Shown: piece after piece, positions 35,501-47,500 of the stretch
How positions within the stretch are numbered: position 1 is the first letter of the stretch
Layout of the letters: each line of letters opens with the position of its first letter
NCBI GenBank assembly: GCA_022414725.1
Contig: CM039463.1
Coordinates: 26,515,593-26,579,592 of the forward strand
Source: Microglena sp. YARC
Taxonomy: Eukaryota; Chlorophyta; Chlorophyceae; Chlamydomonadales; Chlamydomonadaceae
Direction of reading: 5' to 3'
DNA length: 64,000 nucleotides
Notes under the pieces: generated by a model
Told to the model about the DNA's origin: nothing
Seen by the model: the letters and a program-made list of their open reading frames with translations, nothing else
The model's database searches: none
Program-made: the position numbers and the translations under genes

Positions 35501-38500
35501 TGTTGGGGTTAGTTGGGCGCGAGTTGGGTTAGTTTGGGCGCAGTGGTCTTTTTGCTCTGTTGGGCGCAGTGTTGGTTAGTTGGGCGGCAGTGCTGTTTGC
35601 TCGGATTGGGCCAGTGTTGGGTTAGTTGGGCGCAGTGTCTGTTTGCTCTGTTGGGGCGCAGTGGTTGGGTTAGTTGGGCGTAGTGTAGGTTAGTTGGGCG
35701 CAGTGTCCTGTTTGCCTCTTTGGGCGCAGTGTTGGGTTAGTTGGGTGAAAGAGTTGGGTTTATTTGGGCGCAGTCTCTGTTTGCTCTGTTGGGCACAGTG
35801 TTGGGTTGGTTGGCGCAGTGTCCTGTTGCTCTGTTGGCACAGTGTTGGGTAGCTGGGCGCAGTGTTGGGTTTGTTGGGCGCAGTGTCTGTTTGGCCTCTG
35901 TTGGGCCGCAGTGTTGGGTTAGTTTGGCGCAGTGTTGGGTTGTTGGGCGCAGTGTTGTTTGCTCTGTTGGGCGCAGTGTTGGGTTAGTTGGGCGCAGTGT
36001 TGGGTTAGTGGGCGGGCAGTGTCTGTTTGCTCTGTTGGGCCGTGTTGGTTGTTGGCGCAGTGGTCCGTTTGCTCTGTTGTTGGCAGTGTTGGGTTAGTTG
36101 GGGCGCAGGTTGGGTAGTTGGGCGCAGTGTCTCTTTGCTCTGTTGGGCGCAGTGTTGGTTTAGTTGGGGCGCAAGTGTCTGTTTGCTCTGTTGGGCGCAG
36201 TGTTGGGGTTAGTTGGGGCGCAGTGTGGGTAGTTGGGCGCAGTGTCTGTTTGCCTCTGTGGGCGCAGTGTTGGGTTAAGTGGGCGCAGGTTGGGTTAGTT
36301 GGGCGCAGTGTTGGGTTTAGTTGGGCGCAGTGTCTGTTTTGTCTCTGTTGGACGCAGTGTTGGGTTAGTTGGGCGCAGTGTTGGGTTTAGTGGGCGCAGT
36401 GTCTGTTTTGCTCTGTTTGGGCGCAGTGTTGGGTTATTGGGCGCAAGTGTCTGTTTGCTCTGTTTTGGCGCAGTGTTGGGTTAATTGGCGCGAGTTGGGT
36501 TAGTGGGCCGCAGTGTCTCTTTGCTCTGTTGGGCCAAGTGTGGGTTAAGTTCGGCGCAGTGTCTGTTTGCTCATGTTGGGCGCAGTGTGGGTAGTTGGGC
36601 GGGCAGTGTTGGTTAGTTGGGCGCAGTGGTCTGTTTGCTTCTGTTGGGCGCAGTGTTGGGTTATTGGGCGCATTGTTGGGTTAGTTGGGCGCAGTGTCTG
36701 TTTGCTCTGTTGGGCGCAAGTGTTGGGTTAGTTGGGCGCAGTGTTTGGGTAGTTAGCGCATGTCTGTTTGCTCGTTGGGCGCACTATTGGGTTAGTTGGG
36801 CGCAGTGTTGGGTTAGTTGGGCGCAGTGTCTGTGCTCTGTTGGCACAGTATTGGGTATTGGGCGCAGTGTCTGTTTGCTCTGTTGGGCGCAGTGTTGGGG
36901 TTAGTCTGGCGCAGTGTTGGGTTTAGTTGGGCGAGTGTCTGTTGCTCGTTGTGCGCAGTGTTTGGGTTAGTTGGGCGCAGTGTCTGTTTGCTCTGTTGGG
37001 CGCAGTGTTGGGTAGTTGGGCGCAGTGGCTGTTTGCTCTGTTTGGTCGCAGTGTTGGGTTAGTTGGGCGCAGATTTGGGTTAGTTGGGCGCGTGTCTGTT
37101 GCTCTGTTGGTTCGCAGTGTTGGGTTTAAGTTGGTCGCAGTGTCTGTTGCTCGTTGGGCGGCAATGTTTGGTTAAGTTGGGCGCAGTGTTGGGTTACTTG
37201 GGCGCAGTGTCCTGTTGGTCCGTTGGGCGCAGTGGTTGGGTTAGTTGGGCGCAGTGTTGGGTTACTTTGGGCGCAGTGTCTGTTTGCTCTGTCTGGGCGC
37301 AGTGTTTGGTAGTTGGGGCGCGAGTGTTTGGTTAGTTGGGCGCAGTGTCTGTTTGCTCTGTTGGGCGGCGTTTTGGTTAGTTGGCGGCAGTGTCTGTTTG
37401 CTCTGTTGGGCGCAGTGTTGGGTAAGTTGGGGCGCAGTGTCCTGTTTGCTCTGTTGGGCGTCAGTATTGGTGTTGTGGCGCATGTTCTGTTTGCTCTGTT
37501 GGGCACGTGTTGGGTTAGTCTGGCGCAGTGTTGGGTTAGTTGGGCGAGTGTCTTGTTTGCTCTTTGGCGCAGTGTTGGGTTAGTTGGGCGCAGTGTTGGG
37601 TTAGTTGGGGCGCAGTGTCTGTTTGCTCTGTTGGGCGCAGTGTTGGGTTAAGTTGGGCGCAGTGTCTGTTTGCTCTGTTTGGGCGCAGATGTTGGGTTTA
37701 GTTGGGCGCATAGTTGGGTTAGTTGGGCGCAGTGTTCTGTTTGCTCTGTTGGTCGCAGTGTTGGGTTAGTTCGGCGCATGTCTGTTGCTCTGTTGGCGCA
37801 GTGTTTTGGTTAGTTGGGCGCAGTGTTGGGTTCGTTCGGCGCATGTCTGTTTGCTCTGTTGGGGCGCAGTGTTGGGTTAGTTGGGCGGCAGTGTCCTGTT
37901 TGCTAGTTGGGACCGCAGTGTTGGTTAGTTTGGGCGCAGTGTTGGGTTTTTGGCGCCAGTGTCTTTTGCCTCTGTTGGGCGCAGTGTTGGGTTAGTTGGG
38001 CGCAGTGTTGGCTTAAGTGGGCGCAGTGTCTGTTTTGCTCTGTTGGGCGCAGTGTTGGGTTAGTTTGGGCGCAGTGTCTGTTTGCTCTGTCGGGCGCAGT
38101 GTTGGGTTATGGGCGCAGGTTGGTTAGTTGGCGCAGTGTTGGGTTTAGTTTGGGCTCAGTGTCTGTTTGGCCTTTCTGTTAGGTGCAGTGTTGGGTTAAG
38201 TTGGGCGGCAGTGTTGGGTTAGTTTTGGGGCAATGTCTGTTTCTCTGTTTGGGCGCAGTGTTGGGTTAGTTGGGGGCGCAGTGTCTGTTTGCTTCTGTTG
38301 GGCGCATTGTTGGGTTGTTGGGCGCAGTGTTGGGTTAGTTGGGCGCAGTGTTGTTTGCTCTGTTGGGAGCAGTGTAGGGTTAGTTGGGCGCAGTGGTTGG
38401 TTAGTTGGGGCAGTTGTCTGTTTGCTTCTGTTGGGGCAGCTGTTTGGGTTGTATGGGCGCGCAGTGTTGGGTTAGTTGGGCGCAGTGTCTGTTTGCTCTG

Positions 38501-41500
38501 TTGGGCGCATGTGTTGGGATTAGTTTGGGCGCAGTGTCTGTTTTGCTCTGTGGCGCAGTGTTGGGTTAGTTGGCGCAGTGTCTGTTTGCTCTGTTGGGCG
38601 CAGTGTGGTTTTAGTTGGGCGCAGTGTTGGTTTAGTTGGGCTCAGTGTCTGTTTGGCTCTGTTGGCGACGTGTGGGTTAGTTGGGCGCTGTCTGTTTGCT
38701 CTGTTGGGCGCAGTGTTTGGTTAGTTGGCGACTGTTGGTTAATTGGGCGCAGTGTCTTATGCTCTGTTGTGGCGCAGTGTTGGGGTTAGTTGGGCGCAGT
38801 GTTGGGTTAGTTGGCGCAGTGTCTGTTTGCTCTGTTGGGCGAGTGTTTGGGTTAGTTGGGCGGCATGGGAGTTGGGTAGTCGGGCGCAGTGTCCTGTTTG
38901 CGTCTGTTGGGCGCAGTGTTGGGTTAGTTGGGCGCAGTGTTGGGTAGTTGGGCGCAGTGTCTGTTTTGCTCTGTGGGCGGCAGTGGTTGGGTTAGTTGGG
39001 CGCAGTGTTGGGTAGTTGGGCGCAAGTGTCTGTTTGCTCTGTTGGGCGGCAGTGTTGGGTTTAAGTTGGGGCAGTGTGGTTTAGTTGGGCGGCAGTGTCT
39101 GTTTGCTCTGTTAGGCGCAGTGTTGGTTAGTTGGGCGAAGTTGTCTGTTTGCTCTGTTTAGCGCAGTGTTGGGTTACTTGGGCGCAGTGTTGGGTTAGTT
39201 GGGCGGCAGTGTCTGTTTGCTCTGTGGGCGCAGTGTTGGGTTAGTTGGGTTTCAGGGTTTGGGTTAGTTGGGCGCAGTGTCTGTTTGCTCTGTTGGGCGC
39301 AGGTGGTTGGGTTTAGTCGGGCGGCAGTGTTGGGTTAGTTGGGCGCAGTGGTCTGTTTTGCTCTTTGGGCGCAGTGTTGGGATTAGTTGTGCGCAGTGTC
39401 TGTTTGCCTCTGTTGGGTGCAGTGTTGGGTTAGTGGGCGAGTGTTGGTTAGTTGGGCGCCAGTGTCTGTTTTGCTCTGTTGGGCGGCATGTTGGGTTAAG
39501 CTGGGCAGTGTTGGGTTAGTTTGGCGCAGTGGTTTGGGTAGTGGGCGCGTGTCTGTTTCTCTGTTGGGCGCAGTGTTGGGTTAGTTGGGTTGCAGAGTTT
39601 GGTTACTGGGCGCAGTGTCTGTTTGTCTGTTGGGCGCAGTGTTTGGGTTAGTCGGGCGCAGTGTTGGGTTAGTTGGGCGCAGTGTCTGTTTTGCTCTGTT
39701 GGGCGCAGTGTTGGGTTTAGTAGGGCGCAAAGTGTTCGTTAGTTGGGCGCAGTATCTGTTGCTCCTGTCTGGGCGCATGTTGGGTTAGTTTGGGCGGCAG
39801 TGTCTGTTTGCTCGGTTGGGCGCAGTGTGGGTTAGTTGGGCGCATGTCTTGTTTGCTCTGTTTGGGCGCAAGTTTGGTTAGTTGGGCGTCAGTGTCTGTT
39901 GCTCTGTTGGGCGCAGTGTTGGGTTAGTTGGGCCGCAGTGTCTGTTTGCTCGGATTGGCGCAGTGTTGGTTAGTTGGGCGCAGTCGTCTGTTTGCTCTAG
40001 TTGGGGCGCAGTGGTTGGGTTAGTTGGGCCGAGTGTTTGTTTGCTCTGTGGGCGCAGTGTTGGGTTAGTTGGGTGCAGAGTTGGGTAGTTGGCGCATGTT
40101 GGGTTAGTTGGGCGGCAGTGTTGGGTAAGTTGGGCGCAGTGCTGGGTCAGATGGTCAGTTGGCTCAGTGGCTCAGTTACTAGCTGGTATTGTCTGCGTAC
40201 CTAGGTCCATACTTACAAGGTGGCTGGTGCTGGAGTGTGTTGTGTGTGCATTGTTGATTGGGGTTGTTCCAAGGGGATACATGATGGGGTATAGATGTTG
40301 AACTTCTGTTTATGGTCCCGCAGTGTTGGGTTAGTTGGGGTGGAGTGTCAGTTGTGTCTGTTGTGTCTGTTGGGCGCAGTGTTGGGTTGTTGTGTCCAGT
40401 TGGGCGGCAAGTGTCTGTTGGCTTCTGTCAGGCGCAGTTTTGGGTTAGTTTGTCTGTTGGAGCGCAGTGTTAGGGTCATGGGTTGTTGGCGCAGTGTTGG
40501 GTAAGTGGTCAGTTGGGCGCAGTGTTAGGGTCAGTTGGGTTAGTTGGGCGCAGTGTTGGGTAGTTGGGCCCAGGTCAGTTGAGTCAGTTGGGTCTTTTGG
40601 GCCGCAGCTGTTGGGTCATGGGTCTGTTAAGCTCCGAGTGTTGGGTAATTTGGGTCCTGTTGGGCGCAAGTCTTTGGATCTGTTGGTTAGTTGGGCGCAG
40701 TGGTCAGTTGGGTCTGTAGCGATCGTGCTACGCATGACTTGAGGTGATCTGTGTGTATGGGAGGAGTGGGTATTTGTCAATTGTTGTTACTGTAGTCGTT
40801 GCTTAGTTATTGAAAGTCGTTGTAGTACTATAATCGTTTGTAGTACTTGTATTACTTGAAAGTATCTTGGTAGTCCCGTATGTACTTGAAGTACTTGTAG
40901 TACTCCGAAGTCATGCTTTTGAAATCACCGGCCTTTCAAGAACTCTTCTTTTGATTCTCCCCTACCAAGAATAGAGACGAGGGGGGGCAGAGTCCTATGT
41001 CTATCCCAAGGCAGGACCCCTAATTACCCCCAAGAGACAGAGAAGAGGGGGGGCAGAGTCCTATGTCTTATCCAAGGCAGGACCCCCTAATTACCCCCAA
41101 GAGACAGAGAAGAGGGGGGGGGGCAGAGTCCTATGTCTTCCTCCAAAGGCAGGACCCCCTAATTACCCCAAAGCAATTCCCTGAATTCATCCAACTTCAA
41201 TGGCCCTCTCTCTGGTTAGAACTGCCAGGTGGACTTTGGCCAGGACCCCCCTGCTGCCCGCGGGGATCATTGGGCGAGGGACACCTGCTGCCCAAGGGGA
41301 CTTGGGTGAGGACCCCGTGCTGCTCGGCGACGATGGAGATCGTAATTAAATCCTGACTCACCGGCCTTACATGACCACTGCCTGGTGGGACAGTGCCTGC
41401 CCCCCCCCCCCCCCCCCCCCCTCTCTCTCTCTCTCTCCCCATTGGATAAGCCATGGCAGTCTCGACTTAAATGCTCATCGGGCAGATTCCCCCGTTGTAC

Positions 41501-44500
41501 TGCAAGCCAAGCCCCCCTCTCTTCCTTTACTACCCTGGCAAGTCTTCGACTTGACTGCTCAATCTGGTAGATTCGCTGTTCTACTGCTGAGTACCTCCTC
41601 AGTGTCCCCTTTTTCTGTGCCCCTACTGTCTCATTCATTGTAAAAACTCCTTATATGGTCACTGCCTTGTTTCTCCCTCTCTTCCAGTCCTTCAACTTCT
41701 ACTTCGAGAACTACCCTAATGAGGGACCCAAGGTGCTTTGGCTTTCCTTGACCAAAGATCTCACTTCTTTCTTCAGACTGACCACAATCTATAAGCTGGT
41801 ACTTCTTTGGCGCCATCCTCGTCCTGGGGTTCTCCCTCATGGCGTGTACCTACACTCGACAATGGCCAGCTGTCAAGGTATTTTACTGCTGTACTGTTGT
41901 ACTGGGGTTGACATTAGCAATGATTTGAATGTTCTGTTATTGCCTGGTAACTCTTGGTCCATTCTCAATGGATGCACCTACAACTCGACATGGCCCAGCT
42001 GACAAAGGTATCTTACTGTTGTATCTGGTTTTGTACGAGGTTTGATACGAGTAATGATTGAATGTCTCAGTTACTGCCTGGTAACTCTTTGGTGCCATTC
42101 TCATGCAATGCACCTACCTCGACAATGGCCAGCTTCAAGGTATATTACTGCTGTACTGTTGTACTGGGGTTGAACATTAGTAATGATTGAATGTTCAATA
42201 TTACTGCCTGGTAATCTTTGGTTCCATTCTCATGGCATGGCCCTACACATCGACAAATGGCCAAGCTGCACAAGGTATCTTACTGTTGTACTGTTGTACT
42301 GAGGTTGATACGAGTAATGATTTGAATGTTCATGTACTGCCTGGTAACTCTTTGGTTCCATTCTCATGGCATGCACCTATCGACAATGGCCCAGCTTGAC
42401 AAGGTATCTTACTGTTGTACTGTTGTACTGAGGTTGATACAAGTAATGGATTTGAATGTTCATGTTACTGCCTGGTACTCTTTTGGTTTCCATTCTCATG
42501 GCCTCACCTACACTCGACAAATGGCCAGCTGTCAAGGTATATTACTGCTGTACTGTTGTACTGGGGTTGACATTAGTAATGATTTGAATGTTTCAAGTTA
42601 CTGCCTGGTACTCATTGGTGCCATTCTCATGGCATGCCCTCACTCGACAATGGCGCCACTGTCAAGGTATCCTACTGTTGTATCTGTTGTCTGAGGTTGA
42701 TACGAGTAATGATTTGAATGTTCATGTATGCTGGTAACTCTTTGGTGCCCATCTCATGGCAATCACCTACACTCGACAATGGCCGAGCTGTTCGAAGGTA
42801 TATTACGCTTACTGTTGTAATCTGGGGTTGCCAATTAGTATGATTTGAATGTTCATGTTACTGCCTGGTAACTCATTGGTGCCATTCTCAATGGCATGCA
42901 CCTACACTCGACAATCGGCCAGCTGTTCAAGGTATCTTACTGTTGTACTGTTGTACTGAGGTTGATACGAGTAATGAATTTGGGAATGTTAGTTACTGCC
43001 CTGGTAACTCTTTGGTGCCATCTCATGGCATGCAACCTACAACTCGACAATGGCCAAGCTGTCAAGGTATATTAAGCTGCCTGTAACTGTTGTACTGGGG
43101 TTGACATTAGTAATGAATTTGGAATGTTCATGTTACTGCCTGGTAACTCATTGGTGCCAATTCTCATGGCATGCACCTCAACTCGACAATGGCCAGCTGT
43201 CAAGGTATCTTACTGTGTACTGTTTTGTACTGAGGTTGATACGAGTAATGATTTGAATGTTCATGTTACTGCCTGGTAAATCTTTGGTGCCATTCTCATG
43301 CTGCACCTACACTCGACAATGGCCAGCTGTCAAGGTTATTTACTGCTGTATGGTTTGTACTGGGGTTGACATTAGTAATGATTTGATGTTCAGTACTGCC
43401 TGGTAAATCTTTGGTTCCATTCTCATGGCATGCACCTACACTGACAATCGCCAGCTGACAAAAGTATCTTATGTTGTACTGTTGGTACTGTTGTAAACTG
43501 AGGTTGATACGAGTAAATTTGATTTGAATGTTCATGTTACTGCCTGGTAAAAACTCTTTGGTGCCAATTCTCATGGCATGCACCTAACACTCGACAATTG
43601 GCCAGCTGTCAGGTATATTATGCTGTATCTGTTGTACTGGGGTTTGACATTAGTAATGAATTTGAATGTTCTGGTTACTGCCTGGTAATCTTGGTTCCAT
43701 TCCATGGCATGCACCTACAACCGACAATGGCCAGCTGACAAGGTATCTACTGTTGTACGTTGTACTGAGGTTGATACGAGTAAATGATTTGAATGTTCAT
43801 GTTACTGCCTGGTAAACTCTTTGGTTCCATTCTCATGGCATGCACCTACACTCGACAATGGCCGCTTGTCAAGGTAATCTTACTGTTGTACTGTTGTACT
43901 GAGGTTGATACGAGTATGATTTGAAATGTTCAGGTTACTGCCTGGTAACTCTTTGGTGCCATTCTATGGCATGCCACCTAACACTCGACAAATGGCCAGC
44001 TGTCAAGGTATATTACGCTGTACTTTTGTACTGGGGTTGATTAACGAGTAATGATTTGAATGTTCATGTTAAACTGCCTGGTAACTCTTTGGTGCCATTC
44101 TCATGGCATGCACCTACACTCGACAATGGCCAGCTGAACAAGGTAATCTTACTGTTGTACTGTTGTATGAGGTTGATACGAGTATGATTTGAATGTTCAT
44201 CCGTTACTTGCCTGGTAATCTTTGGTGCCATTCCTCATGGCATGCACCTACACTCGACAATGGCAGCTGTCAGGTATATTACTGCTGTAACCTGTTGTCT
44301 GGGGTTGACATTAGTAAATGAATTTGAAATTGTTCATATTACTGCCTGGTAACTCTTTGGTTCCATTCTCATGGCATGACCTACACTCGACAATGGCAGC
44401 CTGACAAGGTATCTTACTGTTGTAAACTGTTGTACTGAGGTTGATACGAGTAATGATTTGAATGTTTCATGTTACTGCCTGTAACTCTTTGGTTCATTCT

Positions 44501-47500
44501 CATGGGCATGCACCCTACACTCGACAATGGCCAGCTGACAAGGTATTTACTGTTGTACTGTTTATGAGGTTGTACAGTAATGATTTGAATGTTCATGTTA
44601 CTGCTGGTACTCTTTGGTTCCATTCTCATGGCATGCACCTACACACTCGACAAATGGCCAGCTGTCAGGTATTATTACTGCTGTACTGTTGTACTGGGTT
44701 GACATTAAGTAATGATTTGAATGTCAGGTTACTGCCTGGTAACTCCTTGGGCCATCTCTCATGGCAATGCACCTACACTCGACAATGGTCACACTGTTGC
44801 CAAGGTAGGTTGATACTGTTTGTTTGTTGAATGTTCATGATTTTATGCTGTACTTGCTGTAACCATTCTCATGCATGCACTACACTCGAACATGCCAGTA
44901 TCAAGGTGTACTGTGTTACTGAGGTAGCTTGTTGACATTATGTTTCAACTGCTGGTAATGGGGATTTCTTTGCCACCTACACTCGATGGCCAGCCTGTGT
45001 AATATTTCACTGTTTGTACTGGGGTTACATTATAATGATTTTGAATGTTCCATGTTACGCCTGGTAACTCTTTGGTTTCCATTCTCATGGCATGCACCTA
45101 CACTCGACAATGGCCAGCTGACAAGGTAATCTTACTGTTGTATTTGTTGTACTGAGGTTGATACAACGAGTAATGATTTGAATGTTCATGTTACTGCCTG
45201 TAACTCTTTCTTTGTTGCCATTCTCATGGCATGCACCTACACTCGACAATGGCCAGCTGTCAACAGGTATATTACTTGCGTAACTGTTGTACTGGGGTGG
45301 ACAATTAGTATGATTGAATGTTTCATATTACTTGACGGTAACCTCTTTGGTTCCATTCTCATGGCATGCCACCTACACTCCGACCAACTGGCCAGCTTGA
45401 ACAAGGTATCTTACGTTGTACTACTGTTGTACCTGAGTTGATACAAGTAATGATTTGAATGTTCATGTTACTGCCTGGTAACTCTTTGGTTCCATTCTCA
45501 TGGCATGCACCTACACTCGACAATGGCCAGCTGTCAAGGTATATTACTGCTGTACTGTTGTACTGGGGTTGACATTAGTAATGATTTGAATGTTCATGTT
45601 ACTGCCTGGTAACTCATTGGTGCCATTCTCATGGCATGCACCTACACTCGACAATGGCCAGCTGTCAAGGTATCTTACTGTTGTACTGTTGTACTGAGGT
45701 TGATACGAGTAATGATTTGAATGTTCATGTTACTGCCTGGTAACTCTTTGGTGCCATTCTCATGGCATGCACCTCGACAACACTCGACAATGGCACGGCA
45801 TTAGTAAGATTGAATGTTCATGTTACTGCTGGGTACTCTGTCAAGGCTATCTTACTGCTTACTTGTACTGTTGTACTGACAATGGGTTGATTAGTAATGA
45901 TTTGAATGTTCATGTTACTGCCTGGTAACTCTTTGTTCCATTCTCATGGCATGCACCTACCACTCGACAATGGCCAGCTGTTCAAGGTATCTTACTGTTT
46001 ACTGTTGTACTGGAGGTTTTAGTAATGATTTGAATGTTCATGTTACTGCCTGGTAACTCTTTGGTGCCATTCTCATGGCATGCACCTACACTCGACAATG
46101 GCCAGCTGTCAAGGTATCTTACTGTTGTACTGTTGTACTGGAGGTTGATACGAGTAATGATTTGAATGTTCATGTTACTGCCTGGTAACTCTTTGGTGCC
46201 ATTCTCATGGCATGCACCTACACTCGACAATGGCCAGCTGTCAAGGTATATTACTGCTGTACTGTTGTACTGGGGTTGACATTAGTAATGATTTGAATGT
46301 TCATATTACTGCCTGGTAACTCTTTGGTTCCATTCTCATGGCATGCACCTACACTCGACAATGGCCAGCTGACAAGGTATCTTACTGTTGTACTGTTGTA
46401 CTGAGGTTGATACGAGTAATGATTTGAATGTTCATGTTACTGCCTGGTAACTCTTTGGTTCCATTCTCATGGCATGCACCTACACTCGACAATGGCCAGC
46501 TGTCAAGGTATATTACTGCTGTACTGTTGTACTGGGGTTGACATTAGTAATGATTTGAATGTTCATGTTACTGCCTGGTAACTCTTTGGTTCCATTCTCA
46601 TGGCATGCACCTACACTCGACAATGGCCAGCTGTCAAGGTATCTTACTGTTGTACTGTTGTACTGAGGTGAATACGAGTATGTACTGGCTGATTTTTGAA
46701 TGTTCATGTTACTGCCTGGTAACTCTTTGGTTCCATTCTCATGGCAATGCACTACACTCGACAATGGCCAGCTCAAGGGTACTTACTGTTGTACTGAGGT
46801 GATACCATAGTTCTTTGGTCAACGGCATGATGCCCTAACACTCGACTGGCAGCTGTCAAGGTAATATTACTGTACTGTTGTACTGGGGTTGACATTAGTA
46901 ATGATTTGAATGTTCCATGTTACTGCTGGGTAACTCATTTGGTTCCATTCTCAATGCATGCACCTACACTCGACAAATGGCCAGCTGTCAAGGTATCTTT
47001 ACCTGTTGTACTGTTGTACTGAGGTTGATACGAGTAATGATTTGAATGTTCATGTTACTGCCTGGTAACTCTTTGGTGCCATTCTCATGGCATGCACCTA
47101 CACTCGACAATGGCCAGCTGTCAAGGTATCTTACTGCTGTACTGTTGTACTGGTTGAACATGATACGAGTAATGATTTGAATGTTCATGTTACTGCCTGG
47201 TAACTCTTTGGTGCCATTCTCATGGCATGCACCTACACTCGACAATGGCCAGCTGACAAGGTATCTTACTGCTGTTGTACTGTTGTACTGAGGTTGATAC
47301 GAGTAATGATTTGAATGTTCATGTTACTGCCTGGTAACTCTTTGGTGCCATTCTCATGGCATGCACCTACACTCGACAATGGCCAGCTGTCAAGGTATAT
47401 TACTGCTGTACTGTTGTACTGAGGTTGATAGTAATGATTTGAATGTTCATGTTACTGCCTGGTAACTCTATGGTCCATTTCTCATGGCATGCACCTACAC

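Noticed and set aside
12718..40720. Dozens of plus-strand open frames of 60-280 codons rich in Cys, Trp, Val, Gly and Arg ([17 protein letters not shown]), resembling a repeat protein
   Set aside because: They are translations of the 46/67-bp satellite in all three frames, shift frame each unit, and have no exon structure or known domain.
12718..40720. Internal telomere tract
   Set aside because: GGGTTAG appears within longer 21-25 bp blocks but not as a pure TTTAGGG or TTAGGG array.
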